The notes: generated by a model not told the origin, from the letters alone. Counted from the stretch's first letter, positions 1-9,220 are shown. The stretch: 40,520 bases of DNA from Gammaproteobacteria bacterium (GCA_024639825.1 JAHEGH010000025.1:1-40520), one strand, 5' to 3'. Translations and numbers: made by a program.

Positions 1-3000
1 TGAAATGTGAAACTTCATCATCATCGAATTCGACAACGAGGCCGGCATCCGCGCCATCATCCAGCACATACACGAACGGTACCTGGCACCAGGTGAATCC
101 AAGGCTCGATGCGGGCAGTAACAGCGTCTGCCAGGTGTTGTCCACGTCGAGATAACAAAGCGAAGAGGCTGCCGCACAGAACTCCCGGGCACGTAACAGT
201 GCCGGCTGAATTGATACGAGGCCGCCGTTAACCCGGACGCCGAGCTCGGCAAAGCGGGTTAGTACCTCTTCCTTGACCTGCCCGGTCATTCCCGGCTGCC
301 GCGCACCCGCATGCCTGGGCGTGTGCGAATAGGGATCGGTTGGAAACGCACCGTAGTGCGCGGGCGTTTTGTTGAAGCCGATACCGCGACGCACCCGGTA
401 GTACAGGTCACCAAGTCGTTTCAGTGTCCCCGAATCAACGTCATTGTCACAAGCCGCGAAGAAGTTTTCCTCGATCGCTAACAGCAGTTTGGCAACCATG
501 TGCCAGTAGATTGACCCCAGTCCCTCGAAACCGAACATCGTGCCCGAGCGCCCGGTGAAGGCCTTGTGGTCAAACACGGATTCATAAAGTTCCAATACGG
601 CGCGCCGTATCGATCTGTCATTGGCGTTGTACTGATCGCCGAGTGAATCGAGCATGGCCTCTACGTCGCCGGCGTTGGTGAACTCGGCATTGAAACGCAC
701 GCTGCCCTCGGCGTCCCGCAGGACAATACGCTCGTCCCCGGAATCGAGCATTTCCGTTAACAGCGAAATAGCACGCACGTCCTCGTCCGCCAGCTTGTTG
801 CGCTCCAGAAAACTCGGCAGCTGACGATCCGGGTACAGCATGAAACTGTCCTGATCTTCCCGATACACTTTGCTGGCAAACAGAGCGTCGACGACATCTG
901 CAGTCTCACCGGCGCTGATTGCCCCGCTGCTCAAAACGGCAACCTGGCCTTCAAGCATTGGGTACAGGTTGTCGACGCTCAGCGAATCGCCGCCAAACCT
1001 GGCAACATTGTAGGCGTGGTACAAGCCATCTTTGCGTCGATTGGCGGTGATGCTGTGATCGACGATCACAAGCGCGTCTTCGACTAGCGTCTGTACGCTC
1101 GAGATGTCCAGGTCGCGCACACCTTCGAAACCGCCACGTGCATAGAGTGTTTCACGAAAATCGCTGGCGACCTGACCGAGCTCCGCTAGCGAACTCTGCC
1201 GTAAAGTATCGTCCACATGGCCGTTGCCGGTTGCAGAGCGCAAGCTGGCGAGGGCGGTTGCAGTACCGTCCAGCCACTTTCCGACTTCGGCGGACGCGGA
1301 AAAAGTCCCGGACTCGTCGACCAGCATTTCCTGCAGAAAGCTCAGGTAACGGCGCATGTAGTAAAGCGTCACCATCGAGAGCCCCTGACCGACCAGTGCA
1401 TTATTCGCGTCGTTCCATTCGGGACGCTGTGTATTGAGCCAGATGCCGCCGTCAACAACCAGGTTGCCGAGTTTGGCGAGCAGTGGCACGAGCAGCTTCT
1501 CGAGCAAATTAGCCTGGTACACCCGGCCATCATCGTCGAGTATCAGTTTGCCATCCGCACCGAATGCAGCGACGCGCTCTTCAATCAGCTCGGCAAGCGA
1601 CTCGTCGAACACCACAGTGTTTTTCGGGTCTTCGAGGAGGTCCGCGAGCGGTTTGATTCGGTAGGGCACATTCGCGTAGCTGAACAAGGGTTCCCGCAAC
1701 AGGCGTTGCAGGGTGTCCGGATGGAAGTGGCGCGACAGTTCGAGCAGCTTCAGCAGGTAGATGATCTGGTGGTCACCCCAATAGCCGATGTAGCTCCAGG
1801 GGTTGTCGGGTTCCTCGACTTCCCAGTCAATGCCTTCCTTGGTGATTCGGTATGGGTTGTAGCCATCAACTGTGGAGGCGTTGACGAACTTGGCGATCAT
1901 GTTTTCGATGAAGCCTGGATAGCTGAACGCGAGGGCTTCCCAGTTCTGGAAGATATCGCGCCAATTGCCCTGGTAGGAAAGAAGACCCTCGCCGAATTCG
2001 TCTTTTAAACGAATTGCGAACTGGTTCCACGGGCGGCTCGGGTCACCGTGGCGGCGACCGAATGTGATCGGCAGGTATTCAAGCGTCAACCGCTGCAGCT
2101 GGCTGTCGCCGCGTTTTTCGACCGCGGAAAGCAGTTCATCAAAACGCAAGCGGTCGGGGATGCCGTGCAGGAAGTCGCTATTGTGTTCAAAAACCGATTT
2201 ATTGAAATGCCGAATCGAGCGCCGGAAATCCCGTGACGAGACGGTGTACTGATCGTCGAAGATTCCGCCGCGCAGTACGTTGAACAGCACGTTCGCGTAG
2301 TGGTGGACCGAAACCGGCTCTTCCGCTGTCGCCTGGAAGCCATCGGCGGCAGCCATAATCCTCGCCAGCCGGTCAGAACCGTCTGCGACAGATGCGTCGA
2401 TCTTCGCTTGCAGGTCACCGGGCTTACGGAGCTGTTGCCGCAGAGCAACGGCGTCCGCCTGAGTTTGTTCCGTATTGAGAACGATGTCCCACTGGCTGGT
2501 TTCGCCAGCTGCAAGTTCGCACGCGTGGTTTACAAAATAGGCGCCACGGATGCCGCGTTTGTGAACTTCCTGTTCCAGAGGGGTGCCCTGGAGAAAGTCG
2601 GCAAGCTGGCATCCCGAAATCAGGACTTTATGGCCTTTCAGCCCGAGGCTGAAGACCGTTGTCGCTTTCAGGGACTCGCAGGGTTCAGCACGATCGGTGA
2701 TGCCCGAGTAAAGGGTCAGGAATGCGAGGCCGGTTGACTCATCGAGTTCCGTCCACTTGTAGGCATCAACGAGATTGCTGGAATTTGTCTGCGTGAAGAT
2801 CGGGGTGCCCGCTGGCAGGAGATTTTGCAGCCCGTCGACAATTTCCACTTGCTGGTCCAGTGTGCCCAGGTTCTCGAGTTCCGCGTGACGCACGAAACCA
2901 TATTCCTCGGTCGTCGACCACGTATAGCGAAATGCCAGCTCAAGCTCGTGGTTGATTTCCTCGAAACACAACTTGTTGCCTAGCGTGTTCTTGTAAAGAT

Positions 3001-3373
3001 TGCAGCTTGATGCGCTTAGGCTGCGCTGATCCTTGTTGAACGGTTCCCAATACACTGAGTTTGTACCGCTACCAACGCGCAGCAAGGTTCGAGGCCCGGT
3101 GCTGTTTGCACAGTCATGCAGTTTGTCGACAGTGATATAAGGAAACAGGGCGGTTTCAGGCGATACGCGTCCCGCCGTTAACCCTCCCGTTGACGAGGCA
3201 AATAACCAGTGGTCATTGGCAGATATGACGCTGACAAAAAACGGCGCCATCTGCTCGACATTGCGAATGACGTAGTAGCGTTCGTCGGCAAAGTCGAGGA
3301 ACTCGCCGACGGCAGAGTTTTCTGCTGTCGGTCGGGCCTGCACCGCAGCGTCTGGAGAAATCACACTATTCAT
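1..3373 (-). CDS. GH94/GH149/GH161-like glycoside phosphorylase (partial, 3' end outside window)
   Basis: An uninterrupted leftward frame gives 1124 residues and runs off the left edge. No signal peptide is visible, so it is probably cytoplasmic. The central part has a motif RPEWNDANNAL with Asp at residue 655. This resembles the GDWNDG-type motif holding the catalytic Asp of GH94-related (alpha/alpha)6 phosphorylases. Aromatic-rich stretches follow the inverting phosphorylase pattern, and lengths above 1000 residues fit the beta-1,3-glucan phosphorylase families GH149/GH161 better than GH94 proper. The likely reaction is phosphorolysis of beta-glucan oligosaccharides to glucose-1-phosphate, which suits the GH16 glucanase next door. 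The ATG at 3373 overlaps the upstream stop (ATGAATAG), suggesting translational coupling to the CBM9-like gene. Family placement is by pattern only; another (alpha/alpha)6 hydrolase is possible. Confidence 0.6.
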   Translation of the reverse strand, partial: MNSVISPDAAVQARPTAENSAVGEFLDFADERYYVIRNVEQMAPFFVSVISANDHWLFASSTGGLTAGRVSPETALFPYITVDKLHDCANSTGPRTLLRVGSGTNSVYWEPFNKDQRSLSASSCNLYKNTLGNKLCFEEINHELELAFRYTWSTTEEYGFVRHAELENLGTLDQQVEIVDGLQNLLPAGTPIFTQTNSSNLVDAYKWTELDESTGLAFLTLYSGITDRAEPCESLKATTVFSLGLKGHKVLISGCQLADFLQGTPLEQEVHKRGIRGAYFVNHACELAAGETSQWDIVLNTEQTQADAVALRQQLRKPGDLQAKIDASVADGSDRLARIMAAADGFQATAEEPVSVHHYANVLFNVLRGGIFDDQYTVSSRDFRRSIRHFNKSVFEHNSDFLHGIPDRLRFDELLSAVEKRGDSQLQRLTLEYLPITFGRRHGDPSRPWNQFAIRLKDEFGEGLLSYQGNWRDIFQNWEALAFSYPGFIENMIAKFVNASTVDGYNPYRITKEGIDWEVEEPDNPWSYIGYWGDHQIIYLLKLLELSRHFHPDTLQRLLREPLFSYANVPYRIKPLADLLEDPKNTVVFDESLAELIEERVAAFGADGKLILDDDGRVYQANLLEKLLVPLLAKLGNLVVDGGIWLNTQRPEWNDANNALVGQGLSMVTLYYMRRYLSFLQEMLVDESGTFSASAEVGKWLDGTATALASLRSATGNGHVDDTLRQSSLAELGQVASDFRETLYARGGFEGVRDLDISSVQTLVEDALVIVDHSITANRRKDGLYHAYNVARFGGDSLSVDNLYPMLEGQVAVLSSGAISAGETADVVDALFASKVYREDQDSFMLYPDRQLPSFLERNKLADEDVRAISLLTEMLDSGDERIVLRDAEGSVRFNAEFTNAGDVEAMLDSLGDQYNANDRSIRRAVLELYESVFDHKAFTGRSGTMFGFEGLGSIYWHMVAKLLLAIEENFFAACDNDVDSGTLKRLGDLYYRVRRGIGFNKTPAHYGAFPTDPYSHTPRHAGARQPGMTGQVKEEVLTRFAELGVRVNGGLVSIQPALLRAREFCAAASSLCYLDVDNTWQTLLLPASSLGFTWCQVPFVYVLDDGADAGLVVEFDDDEVSHF

Positions 3374-4130
3374 CAAGGACTACTTCGCCGAAGAGCCCTG
3401 CGTCAATCCAGCCCCTGTCTTTCGGGCCGGACGGTACAGACTCTGAACCGATGAAGTTCTCGCGCAGTTCGCTACCGTCATTGTCGCAGTAGGCCACCAT
3501 GAGCCCGATAATTTTTCCGGCAAGTAGTGCCACAGGCGTATTGTCGACTGAATCGTCAACGTAGGTATCGTCGTACAGGCTGATGCCGACTTCCCAGCTT
3601 AGGATGTCTTCGTGTTGCCGCCAGGCGCTCTCGACGTGATGGGAATAATTTCGTGCCTTCTCATCGGTACCAATGTCGATTGCCTGATTGTCCAGCGAAA
3701 AATGGTAGGCAAACGCATTGTGGTTAAACTGGTGATCGCCGCCGGAATAGTCTTCGTCAACAAATATCTCGAGACAGTCGTCGTCCCAGTACTGGATCAG
3801 CGGATCGCGATGCGAATCGAATAAAATGTCGTCGACGATCTCGACCAGCAGATAAATCCTTTCCTCCGTCCAGACAATCTTGAAGCGGCCGCTAAAATCC
3901 GTTTCTGAATAGTCCGGGCCGAGCCACTTGTACTTAATGGCACGCCACTCTGCTTCGTCCCAGGCCACATCGTGGGGATTTCCGTCAACCTCGACGTCGG
4001 CCGCGGCGAAAGGCGCTATGTACTGGGAGCGGGACACAGCATGAGTCACGTCCGTTGCTGCCACAGCCATCACCGGAAAGGCACAAACGGTGACTATCCA
4101 GGCACCAATAAAAGTTTTAAAAACAGACAC
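3366..4130 (-). CDS. Exported CBM9-like carbohydrate-binding protein
   Basis: A 254-residue protein with an N-terminal signal peptide (hydrophobic stretch about residues 6-24, cleavage near AVA-AT). The rest looks like a stand-alone CBM9-like beta-sandwich: residues 40-60 resemble the family's opening 'VDGNPHDVAWDEAEW', followed by 'FKIVWTEERIYLLVEIVDD' and the acidic 'YWDDDCLEIFVD' block. Such proteins bind sugars outside the cytoplasm; no catalytic residues are evident. The start is GTG at 4130, preceded by a purine-rich GGGGGAAG about 6 bases upstream and by an in-frame stop, so no earlier start is possible. It is the first gene of a two-gene leftward unit with the phosphorylase-like gene. 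Its promoter region faces the GH16 gene across a shared operator. The ligand is inferred to be a beta-glucan from context only. Confidence 0.7.
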   Translation of the reverse strand: MSVFKTFIGAWIVTVCAFPVMAVAATDVTHAVSRSQYIAPFAAADVEVDGNPHDVAWDEAEWRAIKYKWLGPDYSETDFSGRFKIVWTEERIYLLVEIVDDILFDSHRDPLIQYWDDDCLEIFVDEDYSGGDHQFNHNAFAYHFSLDNQAIDIGTDEKARNYSHHVESAWRQHEDILSWEVGISLYDDTYVDDSVDNTPVALLAGKIIGLMVAYCDNDGSELRENFIGSESVPSGPKDRGWIDAGLFGEVVLDE

Positions 4131-4186
4131 TTACACTTCCCCCTCTACAACACCCCAATTGCAGGTAGCGTCTCTTGATTTGTTTT

Positions 4187-4200
4187 TGACAACGCTGTCA
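4187..4200. promoter_or_regulatory. LacI-family-type palindromic operator between divergent glucan genes
   Basis: TGACAACGCTGTCA is a near-perfect 14-base palindrome with a central CG (arms TGACA/TGTCA), the layout of LacI-family sugar-repressor operators. It overlaps a TTGACA -35-like hexamer for the rightward GH16 gene (4186-4191). On the other strand it contains TTGTCA (4192-4187) facing the CBM9-like gene. One repressor could therefore control both directions. No LacI gene lies in the window. Confidence 0.6.
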
Positions 4201-4237
4201 TCTAGTATATCAGAGGTTTTGGACGACTTTTCAAGCT

Positions 4238-5572
4238 ATGCCAAATTCTCTGAAATACCTCATTGCCGGAGCGGCCTGCCTGCTATCGGCGGGCTGCGAA
4301 AAGCCCGTGACGACGCCGGACCCAATGTGGGCTGTAAACGTTGGCGGAGACCAGTATGTCGGCGTTGACGGCACGGTGTATGCGCCGGATTCTTCGATTA
4401 CCGGCGGGATTGTCGCGACGCTCAGTGGGGTCAAGGGCTCCCAGGATGCACATCTCTACGAGACCTATCGCGAGGGTGATGTGGAGGTCAGTCGCTCCAT
4501 GGCCAACGGCGTCTATGACATCACCCTGCATTTCGCTGAGCCGGACGACGTTCCCGGAGGGACGCGGGTCTTCGACACCATCGTCGAAGGAAACACCGTG
4601 ATTGATGACCTCGACGTCATGGCTTCGCGCGATGGCAAAGTGCGGTCTGGCCTGGCGGTGACGATACCCGGGGTCAGAATTGACGATGGTGAGCTCAATA
4701 TCGAGTTCAAGGCTACGGCCGAAGAGCCCATCCTCAGCGCTGTTGCCGTACGCGCGAAGCAGCCACCCAGCTCGGCGTGGAGGCTGACGCACAGTGACGA
4801 GTTCGACTATGAGGGCGCGCCAAGGAGTTCGATGTGGAGCGCTGATCTTTGGCCTGCCAGGGTCGTCAATGACGAAGACCAGGCTTACACGAATAATCCC
4901 AGGAATCTCCGGGTTGAAGATGGCCACCTCATCATCGAGGCACATAAAGAGGATCTCGATAACGCGAAGTACACGTCTGCGCGCATTCATACGCTGGGTA
5001 AGGTAGATCTCCTCTACGGGCGTATCGAGGTGCGCGCCAAGTTGCCGCGAGGTAAAGGCACCTGGCCCGCTATCTGGATGTTGCCCAGCGCGCCGTTTCG
5101 CTATGCGACCAAGTGCGAGGAGGGTGATACCTGGCAGGGCAGTGCGGACTGCGATGCGTGGCCGAACTCCGGCGAAATAGACATCATGGAACATGTCGGT
5201 TACGAGATGGGCCACGTGCATGGCACGGTCCACAATGAGGCCTACTACTGGGCCAAGTGGGAGCAGCGTAAAGGCCGCATCATTTTGGATGACGTTGATC
5301 GGGCCTTTCATGTCTATGCCATGGAGTGGACGCCTGAGAGAATCGACGTATTGGTCGACGACACCCTGTATTTTACGTACGTCAACGAAAACGAAGGCTG
5401 GCGCTCCTGGCCATACGACCATCCCTTTCACCTGATTCTCAATATCGCGGTAGGCGGCCAATGGGGCCGTGCCGGTGGCGGCATCGATGACACCATCTTC
5501 CCGCAGAAGATGGTTGTGGACTACGTTCGTTTCTTTGAGCGGTCGAACCCCTCAAACGAGGGCGATCAGTAG
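4238..5572 (+). CDS. Malectin-like + GH16 family endo-beta-glucanase lipoprotein (laminarinase type)
   Basis: A 444-residue protein. The N-terminus ends in a lipobox LSAGC (Cys20), so it should be lipid-anchored in the outer membrane or periplasm. Residues about 30-175 look like a malectin-type carbohydrate-binding domain (opening WAVNVGG, then YDITLHFAE). Residues about 180-440 are a GH16 domain with the catalytic signature GEIDIMEH: nucleophile Glu313, assisting Asp315 and acid/base Glu318. The extra Met in ExDxME is the laminarinase (endo-beta-1,3-glucanase) form. It should cut external beta-1,3 or mixed-linkage glucan into oligosaccharides for uptake and phosphorolysis by the neighbouring enzyme. 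The ribosome-binding site is weak (AGAGG is about 21 bases upstream). The exact linkage preference cannot be read from sequence. Confidence 0.88.
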   Translation: MPNSLKYLIAGAACLLSAGCEKPVTTPDPMWAVNVGGDQYVGVDGTVYAPDSSITGGIVATLSGVKGSQDAHLYETYREGDVEVSRSMANGVYDITLHFAEPDDVPGGTRVFDTIVEGNTVIDDLDVMASRDGKVRSGLAVTIPGVRIDDGELNIEFKATAEEPILSAVAVRAKQPPSSAWRLTHSDEFDYEGAPRSSMWSADLWPARVVNDEDQAYTNNPRNLRVEDGHLIIEAHKEDLDNAKYTSARIHTLGKVDLLYGRIEVRAKLPRGKGTWPAIWMLPSAPFRYATKCEEGDTWQGSADCDAWPNSGEIDIMEHVGYEMGHVHGTVHNEAYYWAKWEQRKGRIILDDVDRAFHVYAMEWTPERIDVLVDDTLYFTYVNENEGWRSWPYDHPFHLILNIAVGGQWGRAGGGIDDTIFPQKMVVDYVRFFERSNPSNEGDQ

Positions 5573-5585
5573 CTAGCGATTGTTC

Positions 5586-5614
5586 CTGACAGGAAGAATA
5601 ATATATTATATATT
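5586..5614 (+). promoter_or_regulatory. Sigma70-type promoter of the DapA-ALDH-MR/MLE-GntR operon
   Basis: CTGACA (5586-5591) and TATATT (5609-5614) are separated by exactly 17 bases. The implied start near 5620 leaves a roughly 48-base leader before the ATG at 5668, which has AGGAG at 5657-5661. It lies between the GH16 stop and the first operon gene. Confidence 0.55.
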
Positions 5615-5617
5615 CTT
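5594..5617. promoter_or_regulatory. AT-rich palindrome over the -10 box, candidate GntR operator
   Basis: A 24-base imperfect palindrome with outer arms AAGAATA and TATTCTT covers the spacer and -10 of the operon promoter. The placement suits repression by the GntR/FCD protein encoded as the operon's fourth gene. The assignment to that regulator is inference; an AT-rich -10 region can be palindromic by chance. Confidence 0.35.
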
Positions 5618-5623
5618 TCTACT

Positions 5624-5639
5624 GGGCTGGGCCCAGCCC
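5624..5639. repeat. Perfect 16-base GC palindrome in the operon leader
   Basis: GGGCTGGGCCCAGCCC is a perfect inverted repeat just downstream of the predicted transcription start. It has no T-run after it, so it does not look like an intrinsic terminator. It could be a second operator or a 5' mRNA hairpin. A minimal hairpin loop would cost the central base pairs, leaving about 6 bp. Confidence 0.5.
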
Positions 5640-5667
5640 GCCTTATCTGGGATTTCAGGAGCAATTA

Positions 5668-6576
5668 ATGCAATTCGAAGGCATTTACGTGCCGATCATC
5701 ACGCCGTTCAACGACGATTATTCGATCGACTGGGACGGCTTCGGTGAGGTCATCGATTTCCAGGTCGAGAACGGTACCCATGGGATCATTGTTGGGGGTT
5801 CGACGGGCGAGTTCTTCTCCCTGACAGACGAGGAACGAGTCAAGCAGCTTGAGTTTGCCGTGAAGCGCGCGGCCGGCCGTCTTCCGGTCATCGCCGGTGT
5901 GAATGACCTGCTGGTCGATCGCTGCTATGAGCACACCGCGAAGGCACGGGATGCAGGTGTCGACGCGCTGCTGGTCGCGGCACCGCCGTACTCGTTACCG
6001 AGCCAGAAAGAACTGGTCGCACACTGTCTGAAGATCGACCGCATCGCGAACCTGCCAATCATTCTCTACAACTATCCGGGCCGTACCGGCGTCTCGATGG
6101 ACGAGGAATTTCTCGACCGCGTGGCCCAGAGCAGCAACTTCTGTGCGATCAAGGAAAGTGCCGGAGATATCGAACGCATTCACATGCTTGCGCGCGAGTA
6201 TCCGCAGCTGCAGCTTAGCGCCGGTGCCGAGGATCTGGTGCTCGAGTTCTATGCCTGGGGCGCGCGCAGCTGGGTGTCCGTGGTCGCAAACTTTTTCCCC
6301 CATGAGGCCGTGAGGTTTCACGAGATCTGTGTGCTCGACGGTGACTTTGTTACGGGCCGCAAAATCATGACCTCACTGTTGCCAATCATGAACTGTCTTG
6401 AGAAAGGCGGTAAGTTTCTGCAGAGCGTCAAGTACGCGTGCGAACTGATGGACCGGCCTGCCGGACCTGTGCGCCCGCCAATGCAGCCGATGAAGAAAGA
6501 ACTCCAGCGCGAGGTTTTCCAGATCATTCACACCGCCAAGCGAACCCTCCGCGCGATCCTGGACGAAAAGGAATAA
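5668..6576 (+). CDS. Dihydrodipicolinate synthase/N-acetylneuraminate lyase family protein
   Basis: A 302-residue class I aldolase-type (beta/alpha)8 barrel. The family GGSTGE motif is at residues 43-48, the catalytic Tyr134 is in LYNYPGRTG, and the Schiff-base Lys162 is in AIKES. Family members cleave or dehydrate/deaminate 2-keto acids. Operonic linkage to an aldehyde dehydrogenase and an enolase-superfamily enzyme points to catabolism rather than lysine synthesis. Candidates are a pyrroline-hydroxycarboxylate deaminase role in hydroxyproline breakdown, or a keto-deoxy-sugar-acid dehydratase or aldolase. The sequence does not look close to the classical Pseudomonas hydroxyproline deaminase as I remember it. 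It is the first gene of the operon, and the next gene starts 2 bases after its stop. Confidence 0.8.
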   Translation: MQFEGIYVPIITPFNDDYSIDWDGFGEVIDFQVENGTHGIIVGGSTGEFFSLTDEERVKQLEFAVKRAAGRLPVIAGVNDLLVDRCYEHTAKARDAGVDALLVAAPPYSLPSQKELVAHCLKIDRIANLPIILYNYPGRTGVSMDEEFLDRVAQSSNFCAIKESAGDIERIHMLAREYPQLQLSAGAEDLVLEFYAWGARSWVSVVANFFPHEAVRFHEICVLDGDFVTGRKIMTSLLPIMNCLEKGGKFLQSVKYACELMDRPAGPVRPPMQPMKKELQREVFQIIHTAKRTLRAILDEKE

Positions 6577-6578
6577 TC

Positions 6579-8120
6579 ATGTCCGACCTTCTTACACACG
6601 AAGAATACAAAGCCATTGCCGCGGAGCTGTCTTTGCCGGTCAACGCCTTTATCAATGGAAAATTCACCGCACCGAAGTCCGGCAACACCATGGATTCGCT
6701 CAATCCTGCAACGGGTGCGCTGCTCGGTAAAGTTGCCGCCTGCGATGCGCAGGATGTTGACTTTGCGGTGACGAAGGCCCGCGAGGCGTTCGATAGGGGC
6801 GAGTGGTCACGCCTGCACCCGAGTGAGCGCAAACAGGTCATGATTCAACTCGGCAAGCTCATCAAGCGTCATCGCCACGAACTTGCAGTAATGGAAAGCC
6901 TTGAGTCCGGCAAGCCGATTCGCGAGTGTGCGCTTACCGATATCCCCGAGACCGTGCACTGTCTGCACTGGCATGCCGAAGCAACCGACAAACTCTACGA
7001 CCAGGTCTCGCCATCGGGTGACGACGCGCTGGGGCTGGTAATTCGTGAACCGGCAGGTGTTGTTGCCTGTGTTCTACCCTGGAACTTCCCGCTGATGATG
7101 TTGGCATGGAAAATCGGGCCCGCCCTGTCAGCCGGCAATTCGGTCATCGTGAAACCGGCCGAACAAACGAGCATGACGGCACTGCGTGTTGCCGAGCTTG
7201 CCAGCGAGGCGGGTCTGCCGGACGGTGTGCTCAATATTCTTCCCGGCGAAGGTCCGGATGTCGGTGAACCGCTTGGGCGCCATGATGATGTCCAGGTCGT
7301 ATCGTTTACCGGCTCCACCGAGATAGGCCGGCGTTTTCTCGAGTATTCGGCGCAGAGCAACTTGAAACGTGTCGTACTTGAATGCGGCGGCAAGAACCCG
7401 GCCGTTGTCCTGTCCGATGCGGCGAATCTGGATCACGCGGCGAAGCAGATAACGTACGCTGCACTCTGGAACATGGGCCAGAACTGCACGGCAAATTCAC
7501 GCGTCATCGTGCACAAGAATGTCCGCGATGAACTGGTCAACAAAATTCGCGAACAGATGAGGTCCTGGAAGACCGGCGATCCGCTCGATCCGACCAACCA
7601 TCTCGGCGCCATCGTCAGTAAAGAGCAGTACGACAAGATTCTCTCTTATATTGAGACAGGCAAGACTGAAGGTGCGAGGGTCCTTGAAGGTGGCGCGGCG
7701 CTCGAAGCGGACGGAGGTTTATTTATAGAGCCAACCTTGTTCGATAGCGTCACGCCTGAGATGACGATTGCACAAGAAGAAATCTTTGGTCCCGTGTTTG
7801 CCATTATCGAAGTGACTTCTGACGCCCACGCGCTGGCTGTTGCAAATGACACCTGCTACGGCCTGCAGGCGTCCCTCTTTACATCGAATGTCACGAAGGC
7901 ACATCGCTTTGCCAGGGCATTGCAGGCGGGTACTGTGTCGGTCAACTGTTATTCCGAAGGAGACGCAACCACGCCGTTTGGCGGTTACAAACTGTCGGGA
8001 TTCGGCGGGCGCGATAATTCGTTACAGGCTCACGATCAGTATTGCGAAACCAAAACGATCTGGCTGGACCTGAGTGACGACGCGATCGATGACGTAATTG
8101 CGGGGGATACGGCTTCATGA
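6579..8120 (+). CDS. NAD(P)-dependent aldehyde dehydrogenase (PuuC-like)
   Basis: A 513-residue ALDH superfamily enzyme. The start is the ATG at 6579, just after the previous stop, with AAGGA in the end of the upstream gene; a longer in-frame extension to 6438 lies wholly inside the upstream gene and was not used. Visible signatures: [16 protein letters not shown], the general-base Glu268 in LECGGKNP, and the nucleophile Cys303 in GQNCTANSR. The closest resemblance is to aldehyde dehydrogenases of the gamma-glutamyl-aminobutyraldehyde/betaine-aldehyde type. In a hydroxyproline-type pathway it would oxidise alpha-ketoglutarate semialdehyde or a similar product of the DapA-family step, but its substrate cannot be fixed here. 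The stop overlaps the next start by 4 bases (ATGA). Confidence 0.88.
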   Translation: MSDLLTHEEYKAIAAELSLPVNAFINGKFTAPKSGNTMDSLNPATGALLGKVAACDAQDVDFAVTKAREAFDRGEWSRLHPSERKQVMIQLGKLIKRHRHELAVMESLESGKPIRECALTDIPETVHCLHWHAEATDKLYDQVSPSGDDALGLVIREPAGVVACVLPWNFPLMMLAWKIGPALSAGNSVIVKPAEQTSMTALRVAELASEAGLPDGVLNILPGEGPDVGEPLGRHDDVQVVSFTGSTEIGRRFLEYSAQSNLKRVVLECGGKNPAVVLSDAANLDHAAKQITYAALWNMGQNCTANSRVIVHKNVRDELVNKIREQMRSWKTGDPLDPTNHLGAIVSKEQYDKILSYIETGKTEGARVLEGGAALEADGGLFIEPTLFDSVTPEMTIAQEEIFGPVFAIIEVTSDAHALAVANDTCYGLQASLFTSNVTKAHRFARALQAGTVSVNCYSEGDATTPFGGYKLSGFGGRDNSLQAHDQYCETKTIWLDLSDDAIDDVIAGDTAS

Positions 8121-9220
8121 AAATTACAGCGTTCCATGTATATCAGGTAGATCTGCCGCTGATTGAGGGGCGCTATACCTGGTCGGACGGTCGCTACGTC
8201 GACGTGTTCGACAGCACCGTTGTCGAGATTGAAACTGACACCGAGCTGCGCGGGTATGGCGAGGTTTGCCCTTTGGGTCCGTTCTACCTTCCTGCGTTTG
8301 GCGCCGGAGCGCGTGCCGGCATTGGCGAACTCGCGCCGCACCTGCTAGGGCTTGACCCGACGGAGCTTGGTCCCCTGAACAATGTTATGGACACAGCGTT
8401 GCTTGGCCATCCCTACGTGAAGTCTGCAATTGACATGGCGTGCTGGGATTTGCTCGGCAAGTCCTGCGGGCGCTCTGTTTGCGACCTGCTCGGAGGTCGA
8501 CAGGGTGAAGCGGTTGAACTCTACCGAGCAATCAGCCAGCGGCCCGCCGCCGAAATGGCGGACAACGTTGCAGGTTATCGTGACGAGGGCTACCGAAAGT
8601 TCCAGCTCAAGGTCGGCGGCGATCCGGCGGAAGATATTGCCCGCATACGTGCGGCAGCTGGTGTGCTGCAGTCCGGGGAAACGCTTATCGCTGATGCCAA
8701 TACCGGTTGGCGCGTCGATGATGCTGCGCGCGTGGTCAAAGCGGTGCAGGACATTGATGTGTATATCGAACAGCCCTGCATGTCATACGAGCACTGCGTA
8801 TCGATACGGCGGCGCACATCACTGCCGTTTATTCTCGACGAAAATATCGATGGCATCGATGCGCTGCTGCGAGCGTGCAACGACAAAGCGATGGACGCGA
8901 TCAACCTGAAGATCTCGAAAGTCGGTGGCATCAGCAAGGCGCGACTCATTCGCGACGTGTGCGTATCGCAGAATATTCCGATGACGATCGAGGATAGCTG
9001 GGGTGGCGATATCATCACGGCAGCGATCGCGCACCTCGCTCATTCGACGCCGGAGCGCTGCCGTTTCTCCGCAACCGATTTCAATAGCTACGTTACCGTG
9101 CGGAATGCATCCGGCGCACCGGTTCGCGCAGACGGGGCAATGGTCGCTGGTGTGTCAGCCGGGCTGGGCATCGAGCCGGATTTCGACAACCTGGGCAAAG
9201 CAGTGGCGACGTATTCGTGA
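8117..9220 (+). CDS. Mandelate racemase/muconate lactonizing (enolase superfamily) enzyme, hydroxyproline/proline-betaine-type
   Basis: A 367-residue enolase-superfamily protein with a capping domain (about 1-130) and a barrel. Paired catalytic lysines are in FQLKVGG (Lys165) and LKISKVGG (Lys265). Metal ligands are Asp193 (ADANTG), Glu218 (IEQPC) and Asp241 or Glu242 (LDENI), and IEDSWGGD follows. The two opposed lysines and the Q-x-K motif match, from memory, the subgroup containing 4-hydroxyproline betaine 2-epimerase and cis-3-hydroxy-L-proline dehydratase. It abstracts the alpha-proton of a carboxylate, and either epimerisation or dehydration is possible. It overlaps the genes on both sides by 4 bases, so it is a core member of the operon. 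Dipeptide epimerase is a less likely alternative. Confidence 0.8.
   Translation: MKITAFHVYQVDLPLIEGRYTWSDGRYVDVFDSTVVEIETDTELRGYGEVCPLGPFYLPAFGAGARAGIGELAPHLLGLDPTELGPLNNVMDTALLGHPYVKSAIDMACWDLLGKSCGRSVCDLLGGRQGEAVELYRAISQRPAAEMADNVAGYRDEGYRKFQLKVGGDPAEDIARIRAAAGVLQSGETLIADANTGWRVDDAARVVKAVQDIDVYIEQPCMSYEHCVSIRRRTSLPFILDENIDGIDALLRACNDKAMDAINLKISKVGGISKARLIRDVCVSQNIPMTIEDSWGGDIITAAIAHLAHSTPERCRFSATDFNSYVTVRNASGAPVRADGAMVAGVSAGLGIEPDFDNLGKAVATYS

Noticed and set aside
1217..2008. A 263-codon plus-strand frame within the large phosphorylase-like gene
   Set aside because: The minus strand stays open for 1124 codons with GH94-like motifs across this region, so the plus frame is a shadow.
4283..5461. 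A 392-codon open frame on the minus strand opposite the GH16 gene
   Set aside because: It is a mirror frame of a gene with clear domains, lipobox and catalytic motif; its own translation shows no recognisable pattern.
5624..5639. Perfect palindrome as an intrinsic terminator of the GH16 gene
   Set aside because: No T-run follows, and it lies downstream of a well-spaced promoter, in the leader of the next operon.
6438..6578. N-terminal extension of the aldehyde dehydrogenase
   Set aside because: It overlaps the 3' part of the DapA-family gene in another frame; the ATG at 6579 has AAGGA and the normal family start.
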